Numbered from the stretch's first letter, positions 8,716 through 18,324 are shown. The stretch: 64,000 bases of DNA from Ruminiclostridium herbifermentans (GCF_005473905.2 NZ_CP061336.1:3960501-4024500), one strand, 5' to 3'. Notes: a model not told the origin generated them from the letters alone. A program made the numbers and translations.

Positions 8716-9941
8716 GTTTGCTCCCTCCGGTTCTTTAAGAATTCCCTTATTCTTGCAGCCGTTTCCTTTGCCGCTTTATGGTTGCTGCCGTCCTTTGAAA
8801 TCAGTCCGCCTGTAACCTCCCCGTTTTCAAATATAGCAGGGAAGTAAAAATCGCACAGCTCTTTTCTGTCACATACATTTACTGGAATCCCCTCTTTCCG
8901 TGCGTCATTGCAGACCTTTTCATTCACATCCCTGTCGTCCGTTGCAGCAATTGCCATGAAAGCGCCATTCAGGTCACCCGGCAGGTAATTTCTTTCAATT
9001 AGTGTAAGCTTGTTTTCGCCGGCTAAAAGCTTTATACTTTCCGACTGGCAGGCAGCAATCACAACCAACTCCGCGCCATAGCGTATAAGAACCTGGACTC
9101 TTCTTGTGGCAATCCTTCCCCCTCCGATGACAACAACCTTTTTGTTTTTCAGGCTAATAAACATTGGAAAATGGGACAAGGATTCTTCTTGCGTAATTCC
9201 AAATTCCTTTTGAAAATATATAAACATTTCCTCCAGCGTCATGCCTTCTTCTTTACAAGGCCTTCCTATCAATATAACCTTTGTCCCCAGCTTTCTTGCT
9301 GCATCAATCTTCTCCTGAAAGCCTCCGCTTTTCCCGGTTTCCTTTGTTACCAAAAACTTAGCATTGATTTGTTCCATGGTCGCCAAATTCATATTCTCAC
9401 TGAAGGGTCCCTGCATGCAAATTATATTCGTCGCGCTAAAGCCTGCATCCGAACATGCCTTTATTGCCTCAGCCGTTGGCAGTACTCTGACAAAAACTCT
9501 TTCTCTGTAATTTTCGATTTTTGAATATGGCAGCAACTCCTTACTTCCGGTTGTCACAAAAATATTTCCCTCTGTACCGTTAAGATAGGCACATGCTGCT
9601 TCTATGCTTGAAAACTCTAGGACATTTTCATATTCCAATGAAGGCCTTACCAGCCTCATCACAGCCTTGCCGCATCTTTTCGCAGCCTCCTTTACATTCT
9701 CCGAAATGATTTTGGCATAAGGGTGTGTTGCGTCCACAATATAGTCATAGCTTTTTATAAGTTCTGTAATCTCTTCAAGGGAAAGCCTTCCCTCCTTTAC
9801 CGACAAAAAAGGCATGTCAGGCATCACCAGTGAACCGTATCCGGTGGCTACAGCTGCTGTAACCTCAACACCGTTTTCGGCTAAAAAAGTACTTAACTTT
9901 CTTCCTTCATTTGTTCCTGCAAATACAATCACTTTTTTCAT
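8712..9941 (-). CDS. cbiJ: Fused precorrin-6A reductase CbiJ / precorrin-2 dehydrogenase (SirC/CysG-N type)
   Basis: 409 residues, two enzymes. Residues 1 to about 245 match CbiJ/CobK: VIVFAGTNEGRKLSTFLAENG, IVDATHPYAKIIS and VTKETGKSGGFQEKIDAA. Residues about 258-409 are a Rossmann domain of the precorrin-2 dehydrogenase family: FPMFISLKNKKVVVIGGGRIATRR, then AATDDRDVNEKVCNDAR and VNVCDRKELCDFYFPA. The second half would oxidise precorrin-2 to sirohydrochlorin, the substrate of CbiX, so one polypeptide supplies an early and a middle pathway step. The two reactions are not consecutive. Confidence 0.88.
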   Translation of the reverse strand: MKKVIVFAGTNEGRKLSTFLAENGVEVTAAVATGYGSLVMPDMPFLSVKEGRLSLEEITELIKSYDYIVDATHPYAKIISENVKEAAKRCGKAVMRLVRPSLEYENVLEFSSIEAACAYLNGTEGNIFVTTGSKELLPYSKIENYRERVFVRVLPTAEAIKACSDAGFSATNIICMQGPFSENMNLATMEQINAKFLVTKETGKSGGFQEKIDAARKLGTKVILIGRPCKEEGMTLEEMFIYFQKEFGITQEESLSHFPMFISLKNKKVVVIGGGRIATRRVQVLIRYGAELVVIAACQSESIKLLAGENKLTLIERNYLPGDLNGAFMAIAATDDRDVNEKVCNDARKEGIPVNVCDRKELCDFYFPAIFENGEVTGGLISKDGSNHKAAKETAARIREFLKNRREQT

Positions 9942-9970
9942 CTTATTCTACCTTCAATCCAATGCAGAAA

Positions 9971-10696
9971 TTATATTCTGTATCCCCTAGGAGTTACCAG
10001 TTTCCCGTTTATGACCCTGGTAGTGGAATTTCCGATTATTACTGTGGTAAACATGTCCACCACCTCGTCTTTTAATTCTTTAAGCGGCAATATCTTGTGA
10101 GTTTGTCCCTCTCGCCCTATATTTCTTACATATCCGCACATTGTATCCCCGCTTATATTTCTCATCACGATTTCACAGGCTTTTTTAAGAAAATCCGCTC
10201 TCTTTTTGCTGGATGGATTGTAAATCACTATTACAAACCCGGCCTGCGAGGCCAGATCCAATCTCTTTTCAATGTCCTCCCATTTTGTAAGAAGGTTGCT
10301 TAAGGATATTACCGCAAAATCGTGTGTTAAAGGTGCTCCAAGAACCGCTGCCGCAGAGCTTGCTGCAGTAATTCCTGCTATGACCCTGATCTCTTCACGG
10401 ATTCCAAGCTCCTCACATATTTCAATCATCAGGGCCGCCATCCCGTAAATCCCTGCGTCTCCGCTTGAAACCATAGCTACATTTTTGTTTCCTTTTGCAG
10501 CCAGCGCAGCCATCCTGCACCTTTCTACCTCCTGCATCATGGGGGTTGCTATTATTTCCTTGCCCTCAATCAAATCTTTGATTATATCTATATATAAAGT
10601 GTATCCGGCAACTACCTCGCTGTTTTTTAGTGCCTCTATCGCAAGCGGTGTTATCTGTGCTTTCTCTCCCGGCCCTATGCCAATAATACTAATCAT
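9971..10696 (-). CDS. cbiH: Cobalt-precorrin-3 (precorrin-3B) C17-methyltransferase CbiH
   Basis: About 241 residues of the tetrapyrrole methylase fold; it methylates C17 and helps contract the ring. Seen: MISIIGIGPGEKAQITPLA at the N-terminus, VAMVSSGDAGIYGMA, and LGAPLTHDFAVISLSNLLT, the usual CobJ/CbiH motif. I prefer the ATG at 10696, which follows the hemA stop and has a G-rich site (GTGGGGTAGAG) upstream, over an in-frame start at 10762 inside hemA. Confidence 0.94.
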   Translation of the reverse strand: MISIIGIGPGEKAQITPLAIEALKNSEVVAGYTLYIDIIKDLIEGKEIIATPMMQEVERCRMAALAAKGNKNVAMVSSGDAGIYGMAALMIEICEELGIREEIRVIAGITAASSAAAVLGAPLTHDFAVISLSNLLTKWEDIEKRLDLASQAGFVIVIYNPSSKKRADFLKKACEIVMRNISGDTMCGYVRNIGREGQTHKILPLKELKDEVVDMFTTVIIGNSTTRVINGKLVTPRGYRI

Positions 10697-10722
10697 GACT
10701 CTACCCCACCCATTTATTTTTA

Positions 10723-11727
10723 TTATTTTACCGCCATAAGTCGTTTTCTTTGGGCATACCATTTGTTAAAATTCTCAATATGCTCTGCTATCAAACTCTT
10801 CATGGCTGATATTTCCTTAGAATTGTCCTTCCGTGCGGTTTCCCCAAGGCTGTCAATATTGTAGTACAGTATACCGTTTATCTTCCCGACCTCAGGGTCT
10901 ATGTCCCTGGGTACTGCAAGATCAATAATGTATTTGGGCTTATTTGCACATCTGTCAATCATATCGATAGTAACAGTCTGATGGGGACTTGATGTTGCGC
11001 TTATTAAAATATCCACATATGGTATCAATGACTCCCTGTCGTGATACGGAATAACTTTACAGCCTGTAGGAACAATTATGCTTTTGTTGTTGTGGGTTCT
11101 GGTAGTTATGTGGACCTCACATCCCTTTGCAATCAGTTCCTCACAAACTTTTCTTCCAACTACTCCGTTACCGATAACCAACGCTTTGCAACCTGCTTTT
11201 TTTTCAATATATTCACTTACCAGTTGTACCGACTGCCCGGCTACCGAAGGCGAAACGGCATTGAGCACCAGCTGAGTCTTTACCTTTTTGGCACAGGTTA
11301 TGGCGTACCTGAAAAGTGTGTTCAATGCCGCATCGCTTGCTCCCTCATCAATAGCAATCAGCATTGCTTCTTTAACCTGCGTCAATATCTGGTCTTCTCC
11401 AAATATCATTGAGTGAATTCCACAGGCAAGCTCAAAAAGATAAACCGCCAAATCTTCACCCTTTTTAACATAAAAACACTTCTTCATATCATCATCAAGA
11501 TTGGCAGCATTGCAGAATATTTCAACCGGATCCGCTTCTTCGCAATGGCTTAATGAAATGTACGCCTCTGTGCGGTTGCAGGTTGAAATCAAAACCACTC
11601 CGGAAACACAAGCCTCCTTATTTATTTTGGCTAGAATATCTCTTATTTGATTTTTGTTGAACCCAACCTTTTCTCTTAATTCCAGGCTTGCGCTGCGATA
11701 ATCAACTCCAGCCATGATTATATTCAA
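10723..11727 (-). CDS. hemA: Glutamyl-tRNA reductase HemA, short form
   Basis: NADPH-dependent reduction of glutamyl-tRNA to glutamate-1-semialdehyde. The catalytic cysteine is in LISTCNRTEAYI, the helix after it has GIHSMIFGEDQILTQVKEA, and the nucleotide domain has LVIGNGVVGRKVCEEL and IDLAVPRDIDP. The protein is 334 residues, whereas the family is usually about 400-450. It stops just after the spinal helix (ENFNKWYAQRKR), so the C-terminal dimerisation domain is missing. cbiH follows closely with no sign of a frameshift, so the short form seems genuine. Confidence 0.93.
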   Translation of the reverse strand: MNIIMAGVDYRSASLELREKVGFNKNQIRDILAKINKEACVSGVVLISTCNRTEAYISLSHCEEADPVEIFCNAANLDDDMKKCFYVKKGEDLAVYLFELACGIHSMIFGEDQILTQVKEAMLIAIDEGASDAALNTLFRYAITCAKKVKTQLVLNAVSPSVAGQSVQLVSEYIEKKAGCKALVIGNGVVGRKVCEELIAKGCEVHITTRTHNNKSIIVPTGCKVIPYHDRESLIPYVDILISATSSPHQTVTIDMIDRCANKPKYIIDLAVPRDIDPEVGKINGILYYNIDSLGETARKDNSKEISAMKSLIAEHIENFNKWYAQRKRLMAVK

Positions 11728-12761
11728 AAGCTACACCTCCATGCCCTTTCTGCGATAGCAACAGTGACTCCATCTCTAGCTCTTTTTCCCATTATCAATT
11801 TCCCATGATTGCTGGCCAGTATGGCCGCTCTTTCACAGACATTATCCACACCTGTAACAGCCCTTACAAACCCCGATGATGAAAAGCTCCCTTTAGCCTC
11901 CATAAGCTCTTTATTGGTATAAAGCTTAAGACAGTATCTGAATTTGTCACAAAGCCGTATAATTGCCTCTTCTTCTTTTTTTATATCAATGGTTGCAACA
12001 CAGTAAACAAGATTCTTTGGTATGTTCTCTGCCGCCAGTGTTTCAAGAAATACTTCTTCCAATATCTCTTCCGGAATTCCTTTCCGGCATCCCACTCCCA
12101 CAGCAAATAGCTTAGGGCACAAAAATAATGTATTTTTAAAAGGCTGCTTGTCCGCATTTTGCTTTTTGTGATCATATATATATATTCCGTAATCAGTTGT
12201 ATCCTTTGTAAAGAATTCCGGTAATTCACCTTCCACCGGAAAATCACAGCGAAAACCAATTTTTTGACCATTCAGCAATGCGGCAGAAATATGCTTTATG
12301 TTTTCTATGTTCAAAATATGAAGACCGTTTTCCTTTGTCCACACATCAACCGAAAAAACGCCGTTAATATCTGTAGCAGTAGTAATAATTGCCCTTCCTC
12401 CCAAAAAAGACGCCAATTTATGGGCCAGGCTGTTTGCACCGCCCAAATGCCCTGACAATATGGGAATCACATATTCTCCTGTTTCATTTATCACAATGAC
12501 CGCCGGGTCGGATGCCTTATTTTTAAGGAATGGCGCAATTGCTCTTACGGCTATACCGGCAGCTCCAATAAATATTATTGAATTGCTGTCCTCAAAGGCT
12601 TTTCCTGTAAGTGCGCTAAGATTGTCTTCCATCTGAAGCAGCTCGCCGCCTCCATACTTTGAATATGCAACGATAGAATGTCCCTCTTCTTTAAGATAAT
12701 CAACCAGGCGCTTACATAAGAGTGAGCTCTTTTGGGTAAAGGAAATCAAGGTTATCCTCAT
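11724..12761 (-). CDS. cbiG: Cobalt-precorrin-5A hydrolase CbiG
   Basis: 345 residues. Opens the delta-lactone of cobalt-precorrin-5A and releases acetaldehyde, a step specific to the anaerobic route. Seen: an N-terminal region with FIGAAGIAVRAIAPFL, SDPAVIVINETG and ILSGHLGGANSLA, all characteristic, and a C-terminal domain with AVGVGCRKGIPEE and SSSGFVRAVTGVDNVCE. Start and stop overlap the neighbours cbiF and hemA by four bases each, showing tight coupling. Confidence 0.94.
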   Translation of the reverse strand: MRITLISFTQKSSLLCKRLVDYLKEEGHSIVAYSKYGGGELLQMEDNLSALTGKAFEDSNSIIFIGAAGIAVRAIAPFLKNKASDPAVIVINETGEYVIPILSGHLGGANSLAHKLASFLGGRAIITTATDINGVFSVDVWTKENGLHILNIENIKHISAALLNGQKIGFRCDFPVEGELPEFFTKDTTDYGIYIYDHKKQNADKQPFKNTLFLCPKLFAVGVGCRKGIPEEILEEVFLETLAAENIPKNLVYCVATIDIKKEEEAIIRLCDKFRYCLKLYTNKELMEAKGSFSSSGFVRAVTGVDNVCERAAILASNHGKLIMGKRARDGVTVAIAERAWRCSF

Positions 12762-13516
12762 TGTTCTTTCGCCTTCCTGAATTCATGGGTAAAGCTTGCA
12801 TCATAAAGCTTTGAAAGCTCGTGCTCACAAGAAAGAAAATCCCCTACAAGTATCAAGGCCGTTTTGGTAATATTGTTTTCCTTTGCACTTTTATGAAGCT
12901 CTGCAATTGTGGTACGGACAATCTTCTGCTCCGGCCATGTAGCCTTATAGACAATAGCAGCAGGCGTATCGGATTTGTATCCGCCTTTTACAAGCTTCTC
13001 ACTAAGCTTCTCAAGCATTGAGGTCGTAAGGAACAAAACCATGGAAGCCTTATGAGATGCAAGCTTTTCTATATCCTCATCCGGAGGTACGGGCGTTCTT
13101 CCCTCCATCCTTGAAAGAATAACAGTCTGACTCACACCAGGCAGTGTATATTCAGCATTTAACACCGCTGCCGCACCGCAAAATGAACTGACTCCGGGCA
13201 CAACGTTATAAGGAATTTTATGCTTGTCCAACAACTTCATCTGCTCCTTGATTGCTCCATAAATACTTGGATCGCCTGTATGCAGCCTTACCAGTATCTT
13301 ATCAGGTGAATATTCTCTAACGAAAACATCTATAATTTCATCAAGTGTCATAGAAGCGCTGTTGTAAATCTTGCACTCAGGCTTTGTACACTTAAGGAGC
13401 TCCGGGTTAACCAAAGACCCTGCATATATGACAACATCAGCTTTTTTCAAAAGCTCCTGTCCCCTCACTGTTATCAAATCAACCGCGCCCGGTCCTGCTC
13501 CGATAAAATAGACCAT
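12758..13516 (-). CDS. cbiF: Cobalt-precorrin-4 C11-methyltransferase CbiF
   Basis: 252 residues, tetrapyrrole methylase fold. N-terminus MVYFIGAGPGAVDLITVRG, then VIYAGSLVNPELL, VRLHTGDPSIYGAIKEQM and PGVSSFCGAAA, matching CbiF/CobM closely. It methylates C11 to give the substrate of CbiG, encoded next. It follows cbiL after a two-base gap. Confidence 0.95.
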   Translation of the reverse strand: MVYFIGAGPGAVDLITVRGQELLKKADVVIYAGSLVNPELLKCTKPECKIYNSASMTLDEIIDVFVREYSPDKILVRLHTGDPSIYGAIKEQMKLLDKHKIPYNVVPGVSSFCGAAAVLNAEYTLPGVSQTVILSRMEGRTPVPPDEDIEKLASHKASMVLFLTTSMLEKLSEKLVKGGYKSDTPAAIVYKATWPEQKIVRTTIAELHKSAKENNITKTALILVGDFLSCEHELSKLYDASFTHEFRKAKEQ

Positions 13517-13518
13517 TT

Positions 13519-14199
13519 TTATTCTCCTTTAACTATAATAATCGAAAAATAACTGCTATCTTCATTTAAGTCCCTAAGACTGTTATATATTTTCTCATTT
13601 TCCATAAAGCAGCATTCTACCATTTTGGAATTGTCAAGCAAATTATGCTTCTCCAGCTTCTGCTTTATGTTTAAAATACCCTTTCCGCTTTTCATAAGCA
13701 CCTTGCTTCCGTTCAAACGTAAGAGTTCATCCGCACCTTCATAGGATGCAGGAACAATATGCAATGCTTCCTTCCCATTACACAATGAAATGCCCAGTTT
13801 GGCAGCAGCCGCGCAAAACGAGGGAATCCCGTTAACAATTTCAGCAGAATATCCTTTTTCAACAACCAACCTGTGCACATACATATATGTAGAATAAATT
13901 GTAGGATCACCGAGCGTTATAAATGCCAGGTTCAAGCCTTTTTCGAGCTCTGCACAAATCAGCTCTACACAAGCTTTATGACTCTCCCGCAGTATTGCTG
14001 TATCCCTTGTCATAGGCATACTGCAGTACATTATCTTTTTGCCGGAGATATACTCACCCACAATATTCAGAGCTGTTTTCTCGCCTCCGGTATCAGGTAC
14101 TGCAATAATATCTGCCTTATGTAAAGTCTCAACCGCCAATAGAGTAAGAAGCTTCTTATCTCCCGGTCCAACACCAACTCCGTATAAAGTTCCTTTCAA
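13519..14199 (-). CDS. cbiL: Cobalt-precorrin-2 C20-methyltransferase CbiL
   Basis: 226 residues, tetrapyrrole methylase fold. N-terminus GTLYGVGVGPGDKKLLTLLA and internal LNLAFITLGDPTIYSTYMYV are characteristic of CobI/CbiL. It adds the C20 methyl group to cobalt-sirohydrochlorin. The start overlaps the cbiD stop by four bases. Confidence 0.95.
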   Translation of the reverse strand: MKGTLYGVGVGPGDKKLLTLLAVETLHKADIIAVPDTGGEKTALNIVGEYISGKKIMYCSMPMTRDTAILRESHKACVELICAELEKGLNLAFITLGDPTIYSTYMYVHRLVVEKGYSAEIVNGIPSFCAAAAKLGISLCNGKEALHIVPASYEGADELLRLNGSKVLMKSGKGILNIKQKLEKHNLLDNSKMVECCFMENEKIYNSLRDLNEDSSYFSIIIVKGE

Positions 14200-15329
14200 T
14201 GCCCAACCTCCTTTAGCTCATTGATAAAGTCCAACACATTATCTGTCTGCATTAACACGCCATTTTCATTTGAAAATACAAGAACTTCAATCCTTGCCTT
14301 ATTCATCACACGATAATTTAAATGATATACTATTTTTCCCAATATGCTTTCATACACCATTTTGGATATATTGTTCTGCAACAGGATATTGTGAATTTCA
14401 TCTGTTGTTTTTGCATTCATGATTTTTTCGACCGTTTCTTTTCCTGCACCGGCTAATGCACTGTGAGCGGCAAATATTTCATTTCTGCAGTCAGCAATTT
14501 TCGAATGTGTATTCATAACACCGGCAGCTAACTTGACCAATTTCCCTATATGTCCGACAAGCAGGATTTTTTTAAAGCCCAAATATATCGCATAATCAAG
14601 AGCTTCACCAATATAATTTGAAATTTTTACAGCGCTGTCAACATCAATGCCCAAATGCTCTCTGGCATAACCAACTCCATAATTTCCGGGAGAAATGAAT
14701 AGCACGTTTTGACCGTTTTGCTTTCTGATAGACATTTCCAGCTTGATTGTATCTATCAATGCAGCTTCACTCATGGGCTCCACAATGCCTGTAGTTCCCA
14801 GGATGGATATGCCTTCGACAATCCCAAGCCTTTCATTGAAGGTTTTCTTTGCAATTTCCACTCCCTGGGGAACAAATATTTCCACATGAAATCCGCCATC
14901 GTATTTGTATAGACGGGCAACCTCTTCCAACGCATTAAAAATCATCTTTCTTGGTCCGGGATTGATAGCCGCCTCTCCTATTTTGCAGGGCAAACCCGCA
15001 GAGGTTACTCTTCCGACACCTATCCCTCCGTCAATGGAAATACCGGCTTTTGCCTTTTCAACCCTGGCATAGATCCTTATTCCGTTTGTTACATCAGGGT
15101 CATCCCCCGCATCCTTTATGATGCAACAGCTTGCGGAAGCTTCATTGAGAATGATATCTTCCGGCTTAAGAATTATTTCTTCCCCTCCGGGAAAAGTTAA
15201 AGAAACCTCCGGAATCTCTATCTTTTCAAAGAGCATAATTGCGCAGGCTTTTGCGGCAGCTGCCGCACAGCTTCCGGTTGTAAACCCTTTTCTTAGCTTT
15301 TTACCAGACTTTATTATATAATCATTCAT
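14196..15329 (-). CDS. cbiD: Cobalt-precorrin-5B C1-methyltransferase CbiD
   Basis: About 377 residues. Methylates C1 in the anaerobic pathway. The signature RKGFTTGSCAAAAAKA lies near residues 12-27; GGIGVGRVTSAGLPCKIGEAA and INPGPRKMI follow. I chose the ATG at 15329 (MNDYIIKSGKKLRKG) because a GGGTGGAATA site precedes it; a longer reading from 15377 is possible. A gap of about 150 bases separates it from cbiO, in which I see no convincing promoter or terminator. Confidence 0.94.
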   Translation of the reverse strand: MNDYIIKSGKKLRKGFTTGSCAAAAAKACAIMLFEKIEIPEVSLTFPGGEEIILKPEDIILNEASASCCIIKDAGDDPDVTNGIRIYARVEKAKAGISIDGGIGVGRVTSAGLPCKIGEAAINPGPRKMIFNALEEVARLYKYDGGFHVEIFVPQGVEIAKKTFNERLGIVEGISILGTTGIVEPMSEAALIDTIKLEMSIRKQNGQNVLFISPGNYGVGYAREHLGIDVDSAVKISNYIGEALDYAIYLGFKKILLVGHIGKLVKLAAGVMNTHSKIADCRNEIFAAHSALAGAGKETVEKIMNAKTTDEIHNILLQNNISKMVYESILGKIVYHLNYRVMNKARIEVLVFSNENGVLMQTDNVLDFINELKEVGH

Positions 15330-15481
15330 TATTCCACCCACACTTATGCCTTTATATAAATTATGCGGGAAACTCACTATTTCAATTTCACAAAAACCGT
15401 AGAAGCATCGATATTTTGCTCATTGAAATTAGTGGTTTCTTGGCGCAAATTATATAGTACTGTATCAACGCGATTTCCTTT

Positions 15482-16336
15482 TTAGGTAGTTTTTCTTTTC
15501 TTCCAGTCATTAAGAGCTTTTCTCGCTTCGGATATGGTATTGGCATTCTCCGAAAATTCAAAGTCATCCTTTTCCTTTAGTATCTCCATCAAATGTCCGA
15601 TTCGTGGAAGTCTTAAGTTTACACTCCTTATTTCATCCCTATGAGCGAATACTTCTTTAGGAGTACCTTCCAGCACAATCCTGCCCTGATCCATCACATA
15701 GGCATAATCACAGTAAAGCGGTACTATGTCAATATCATGGGTTGAAATAACCACAGATAATCCTAAATCCTTTTGTATTTTCCGAAGAAGTTTCATAATT
15801 TCACTAACTCCCATGGGATCAAGTCCTGCCGTAGGCTCATCAAGCACCAGCACTTCGGGCTCCATAGCCAGTACTCCGGCAATGGCTACACGCTTTTTCT
15901 GTCCGAAACTGAGACAGTGGGTTGGCTTATCCTTAAGGTGTGATATACCAATCCTGTCCATTGCAGCATTTACTCTCTTGCGGACTTCTTCTTCAGGCAG
16001 CTTCATATTTATTGGACCAAAGGAGATATCCTGAAGTACACTTGCCGAAAACAACTGGCTATCCGGGTCTTGAAACACAATACCCACAGATTTGCGAAGG
16101 TCTCTAAGGCCCTTTCGGGAATAGTCCAGCTGAAGTCCCTTAAACAGCACCTTACCGGCCGTTGGTTTGAGTGTTCCGTTTAGAGAAAGAAACAGTGTTG
16201 ATTTTCCCGCTCCATTTCCACCCAGTACGGCAGTTGTCATTCCTTGCTTTATATCAAGTGTCACTCCCTTTAAAGCATGTGTTCCATCAGTATATGTGTA
16301 ATGAAGGTCCTTTACCTCCAGGATGTTCTCTATCAT
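15482..16336 (-). CDS. cbiO: Cobalt ECF transporter ATPase CbiO
   Basis: 284 residues. ABC ATPase of the energy-coupling-factor cobalt importer. Walker A is GGNGAGKST, the Q-loop is FQDPDSQLFSASV, the ABC signature is LSFGQKKRVAIA and Walker B is VLVLDEPTAGLDP, followed by the switch His in STHDIDIV. The LSFGQ form of the signature is typical of ECF ATPases. It acts on the cytoplasmic face with CbiQ, encoded just upstream. Confidence 0.96.
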   Translation of the reverse strand: MIENILEVKDLHYTYTDGTHALKGVTLDIKQGMTTAVLGGNGAGKSTLFLSLNGTLKPTAGKVLFKGLQLDYSRKGLRDLRKSVGIVFQDPDSQLFSASVLQDISFGPINMKLPEEEVRKRVNAAMDRIGISHLKDKPTHCLSFGQKKRVAIAGVLAMEPEVLVLDEPTAGLDPMGVSEIMKLLRKIQKDLGLSVVISTHDIDIVPLYCDYAYVMDQGRIVLEGTPKEVFAHRDEIRSVNLRLPRIGHLMEILKEKDDFEFSENANTISEARKALNDWKKRKTT

Positions 16337-16348
16337 GAATAACTCCTC

Positions 16349-17125
16349 CTATACTTGCTTTAAAGCTATTGAAGATAAAACAAGTATGACGTTGATGGTT
16401 ACTGCCAGGACATATCCTTTCCAATGCTTTTCATAGGTTTCTTCAAGTACATTGAGCTCTCCCTCGTATCCTCTTGCCTCCAGTGCAGTGTATAGTTCAT
16501 CCGAACGCTTGTATGATTTTATGAAGAGCATGGAAATCAATGAGCCTAAAGAGCGATATCCGGCAGTCAGGCTTGAATAGCCCATACGGCAATTCTGTGC
16601 ATTATAGATGGTATCTGCAGTTTCCAGCAATACAAATATAAACCTGTATACAAGCCCCATAAGCTCCACTAAAAGCTTTGGCATCCGAAGTCTCCGTAGT
16701 GCCGCCAGCAAATCCACCATAGGGGTACTAAGGGACAGAAAATAAAGGCATGAGACAGCTCCCAGTGCTTTGAAAAACAGCTTAATCGCCTCTTGCAGCC
16801 CTTCATTTGAGACACCTATCCATGTTCCTGCAACAGGAATTGCTGCCAGCAGGCTTTCTGGTTGCTCGGATATATTCACTGCAACGGTAGACACCCCTAT
16901 TATCAAAAAAGAAACAGGCAATAACAGTAGTTTTATAAAAAAACGGAGGGGAGTCCCACCTCTTGAGACGGTCATGCCCCCCATAATAAAAATCACTGCA
17001 ACCGATATTATCAAGTTATCTGCCCATAGACATACAGCCAGCGTCAGCAAGGCAAATGTAACCTTTTGCAAGGGGTCTGTATGTTTAAGCTTTGAGCTGT
17101 AAGCATATTTATCTATAGAAATCAT
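16349..17125 (-). CDS. cbiQ: Cobalt ECF transporter transmembrane subunit CbiQ
   Basis: 258 residues, polytopic membrane T-component. N-terminus DKYAYSSKLKHTDPLQKVTFAL and the cytoplasmic helix LYTALEARGYEGEL (ARG motif that couples to CbiO) are diagnostic. The protein links the ATPase to the CbiM/CbiN substrate-binding unit. The start overlaps the cbiN stop by four bases. Confidence 0.95.
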   Translation of the reverse strand: MISIDKYAYSSKLKHTDPLQKVTFALLTLAVCLWADNLIISVAVIFIMGGMTVSRGGTPLRFFIKLLLLPVSFLIIGVSTVAVNISEQPESLLAAIPVAGTWIGVSNEGLQEAIKLFFKALGAVSCLYFLSLSTPMVDLLAALRRLRMPKLLVELMGLVYRFIFVLLETADTIYNAQNCRMGYSSLTAGYRSLGSLISMLFIKSYKRSDELYTALEARGYEGELNVLEETYEKHWKGYVLAVTINVILVLSSIALKQV

Positions 17126-17448
17126 GCGCTCTTCTCATCTTCTTTCTTTCTGCGGCCTTTCAAATAACCTAATCCATACCCGATTATGCCGGCGCCGATA
17201 GCAGCTTGCAATGCAAAAAGCAAGCTCTCAATCTCTCCGCTTTTCGGTTCAAAAATGGGTGAGAACCAAGGTTCATAATCTGCATTTATTTCTGCTATTG
17301 CCTCCTCCGCTTGCCCATCTGCTCCACCAAACTCAGCATCTTTAGCAATAAACAACGGAATAATTGCTAAAGCTATAATAATAAGAATCAACAGCAGGTT
17401 AACAGAAAGATTATTTTTTTTTGTTTGCCTTATCGCTTCAGTTTGCAT
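17122..17448 (-). CDS. cbiN: Cobalt transport accessory subunit CbiN
   Basis: 108 residues with two membrane segments (about 14-33 and 82-98) around an extracytoplasmic loop containing DAEFGGADGQAEEAI and YEPWFSPIFEPKSGEIESLLFALQ (quoted across a break in the conserved loop). This is the usual CbiN layout; it helps load cobalt into CbiM. A basic C-terminal tail (GRRKKEDEK) lies inside the cell. Located between cbiM and cbiQ as in standard cbiMNQO operons. Confidence 0.93.
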   Translation of the reverse strand: MQTEAIRQTKKNNLSVNLLLILIIIALAIIPLFIAKDAEFGGADGQAEEAIAEINADYEPWFSPIFEPKSGEIESLLFALQAAIGAGIIGYGLGYLKGRRKKEDEKSA

Positions 17449-17450
17449 GA

Positions 17451-18191
17451 TTAAGCCCCCTTTTGTAATAGATTTAAGCTCTTCAATTCATCTTTGCCAT
17501 AAGCAGCTATTGCATTAAATATTAATACTGTAAGTATACCTTCACTGATTGCAAGAGGAATCTGTGTCACTGCAAAAATACCCATAAACTTAGCCAGTGA
17601 TGCAGCAAAACCACCTACTTCAGCTGGAAAAGCTAGTGCAAGCTGCACTGATGTCACCATATACGTCAACAGATCACCCAGTGCTGCCGCTAAAAACACT
17701 GCCAGCCATTGAGGTCCTTTCGCTTTCTTTACCAGCTTGTACGTTGCAAATGCAACAATAGGTCCTACAACTGCCATTGAAAAGGTATTTGCGCCAAGCG
17801 TTGTTAGTCCGCCATGAGCTAAAAGTATAGCCTGAAACAAAAGCACTATCAGACCCAGTACTGACATAGCTGTTGGGCCAAAAAGGATAGTTCCCAATCC
17901 CAATCCTGTTGGATGTGAACAGCTTCCTGTAACAGAAGGTATTTTGAGTGCGGAAAGTACAAATGCAAATGCACCTGCCATTGCAAGATATATTTTTAAT
18001 CGCGGATTTTCTCGTACAGTTTTATTTATTGAAAATAGTCCTATAACTATAAATGGTACGCACAATACTCCCCATGAGATTGCCCAGACCGGAGGTAAGA
18101 ATCCTTCCATGATATGCATAGCTGAAGCCATTGTTGGCATCAGTATTACCATAAGTCCAAGACCCAAAGCCAATTGTAATTTTTTGGACAT
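17451..18191 (-). CDS. cbiM: Cobalt ECF transporter substrate-binding membrane protein CbiM
   Basis: About 246 residues and the first gene of the riboswitch-controlled operon. It has a signal sequence ending TMASA, after which the mature N-terminus [10 protein letters not shown] begins; the Met-His pair there binds the metal in this family. Later [17 protein letters not shown] is the conserved His-containing motif. I prefer the ATG at 18191, which has AGGAG eight bases upstream; a GTG nine bases earlier (18200) overlaps that site. Confidence 0.95.
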   Translation of the reverse strand: MSKKLQLALGLGLMVILMPTMASAMHIMEGFLPPVWAISWGVLCVPFIVIGLFSINKTVRENPRLKIYLAMAGAFAFVLSALKIPSVTGSCSHPTGLGLGTILFGPTAMSVLGLIVLLFQAILLAHGGLTTLGANTFSMAVVGPIVAFATYKLVKKAKGPQWLAVFLAAALGDLLTYMVTSVQLALAFPAEVGGFAASLAKFMGIFAVTQIPLAISEGILTVLIFNAIAAYGKDELKSLNLLQKGA

Positions 18192-18225
18192 AATACTCAC
18201 TCCTCATACAAATATTATTTTACAA

Positions 18226-18259
18226 ACAAAAAACCTCTCAACATAAATAGTCAAGAGGT
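18226..18259 (-). terminator. Riboswitch-controlled intrinsic terminator before cbiM
   Basis: On the minus strand ACCTCTTGAC (18259-18250) pairs with GTTGAGAGGT (18242-18233) across a seven-base loop TATTTAT, a ten-base-pair stem with two G-U pairs. It is followed at once by a run of six T. It lies between the cobalamin riboswitch and the cbiM ribosome site, as expected for transcriptional attenuation when cobalamin is bound. Confidence 0.88.
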
Positions 18260-18324
18260 CATGCATACCCGGAATAATACTGTGCAGACATACACAACAC
18301 CCCCTATCGCTCGTAGAGTAAATG

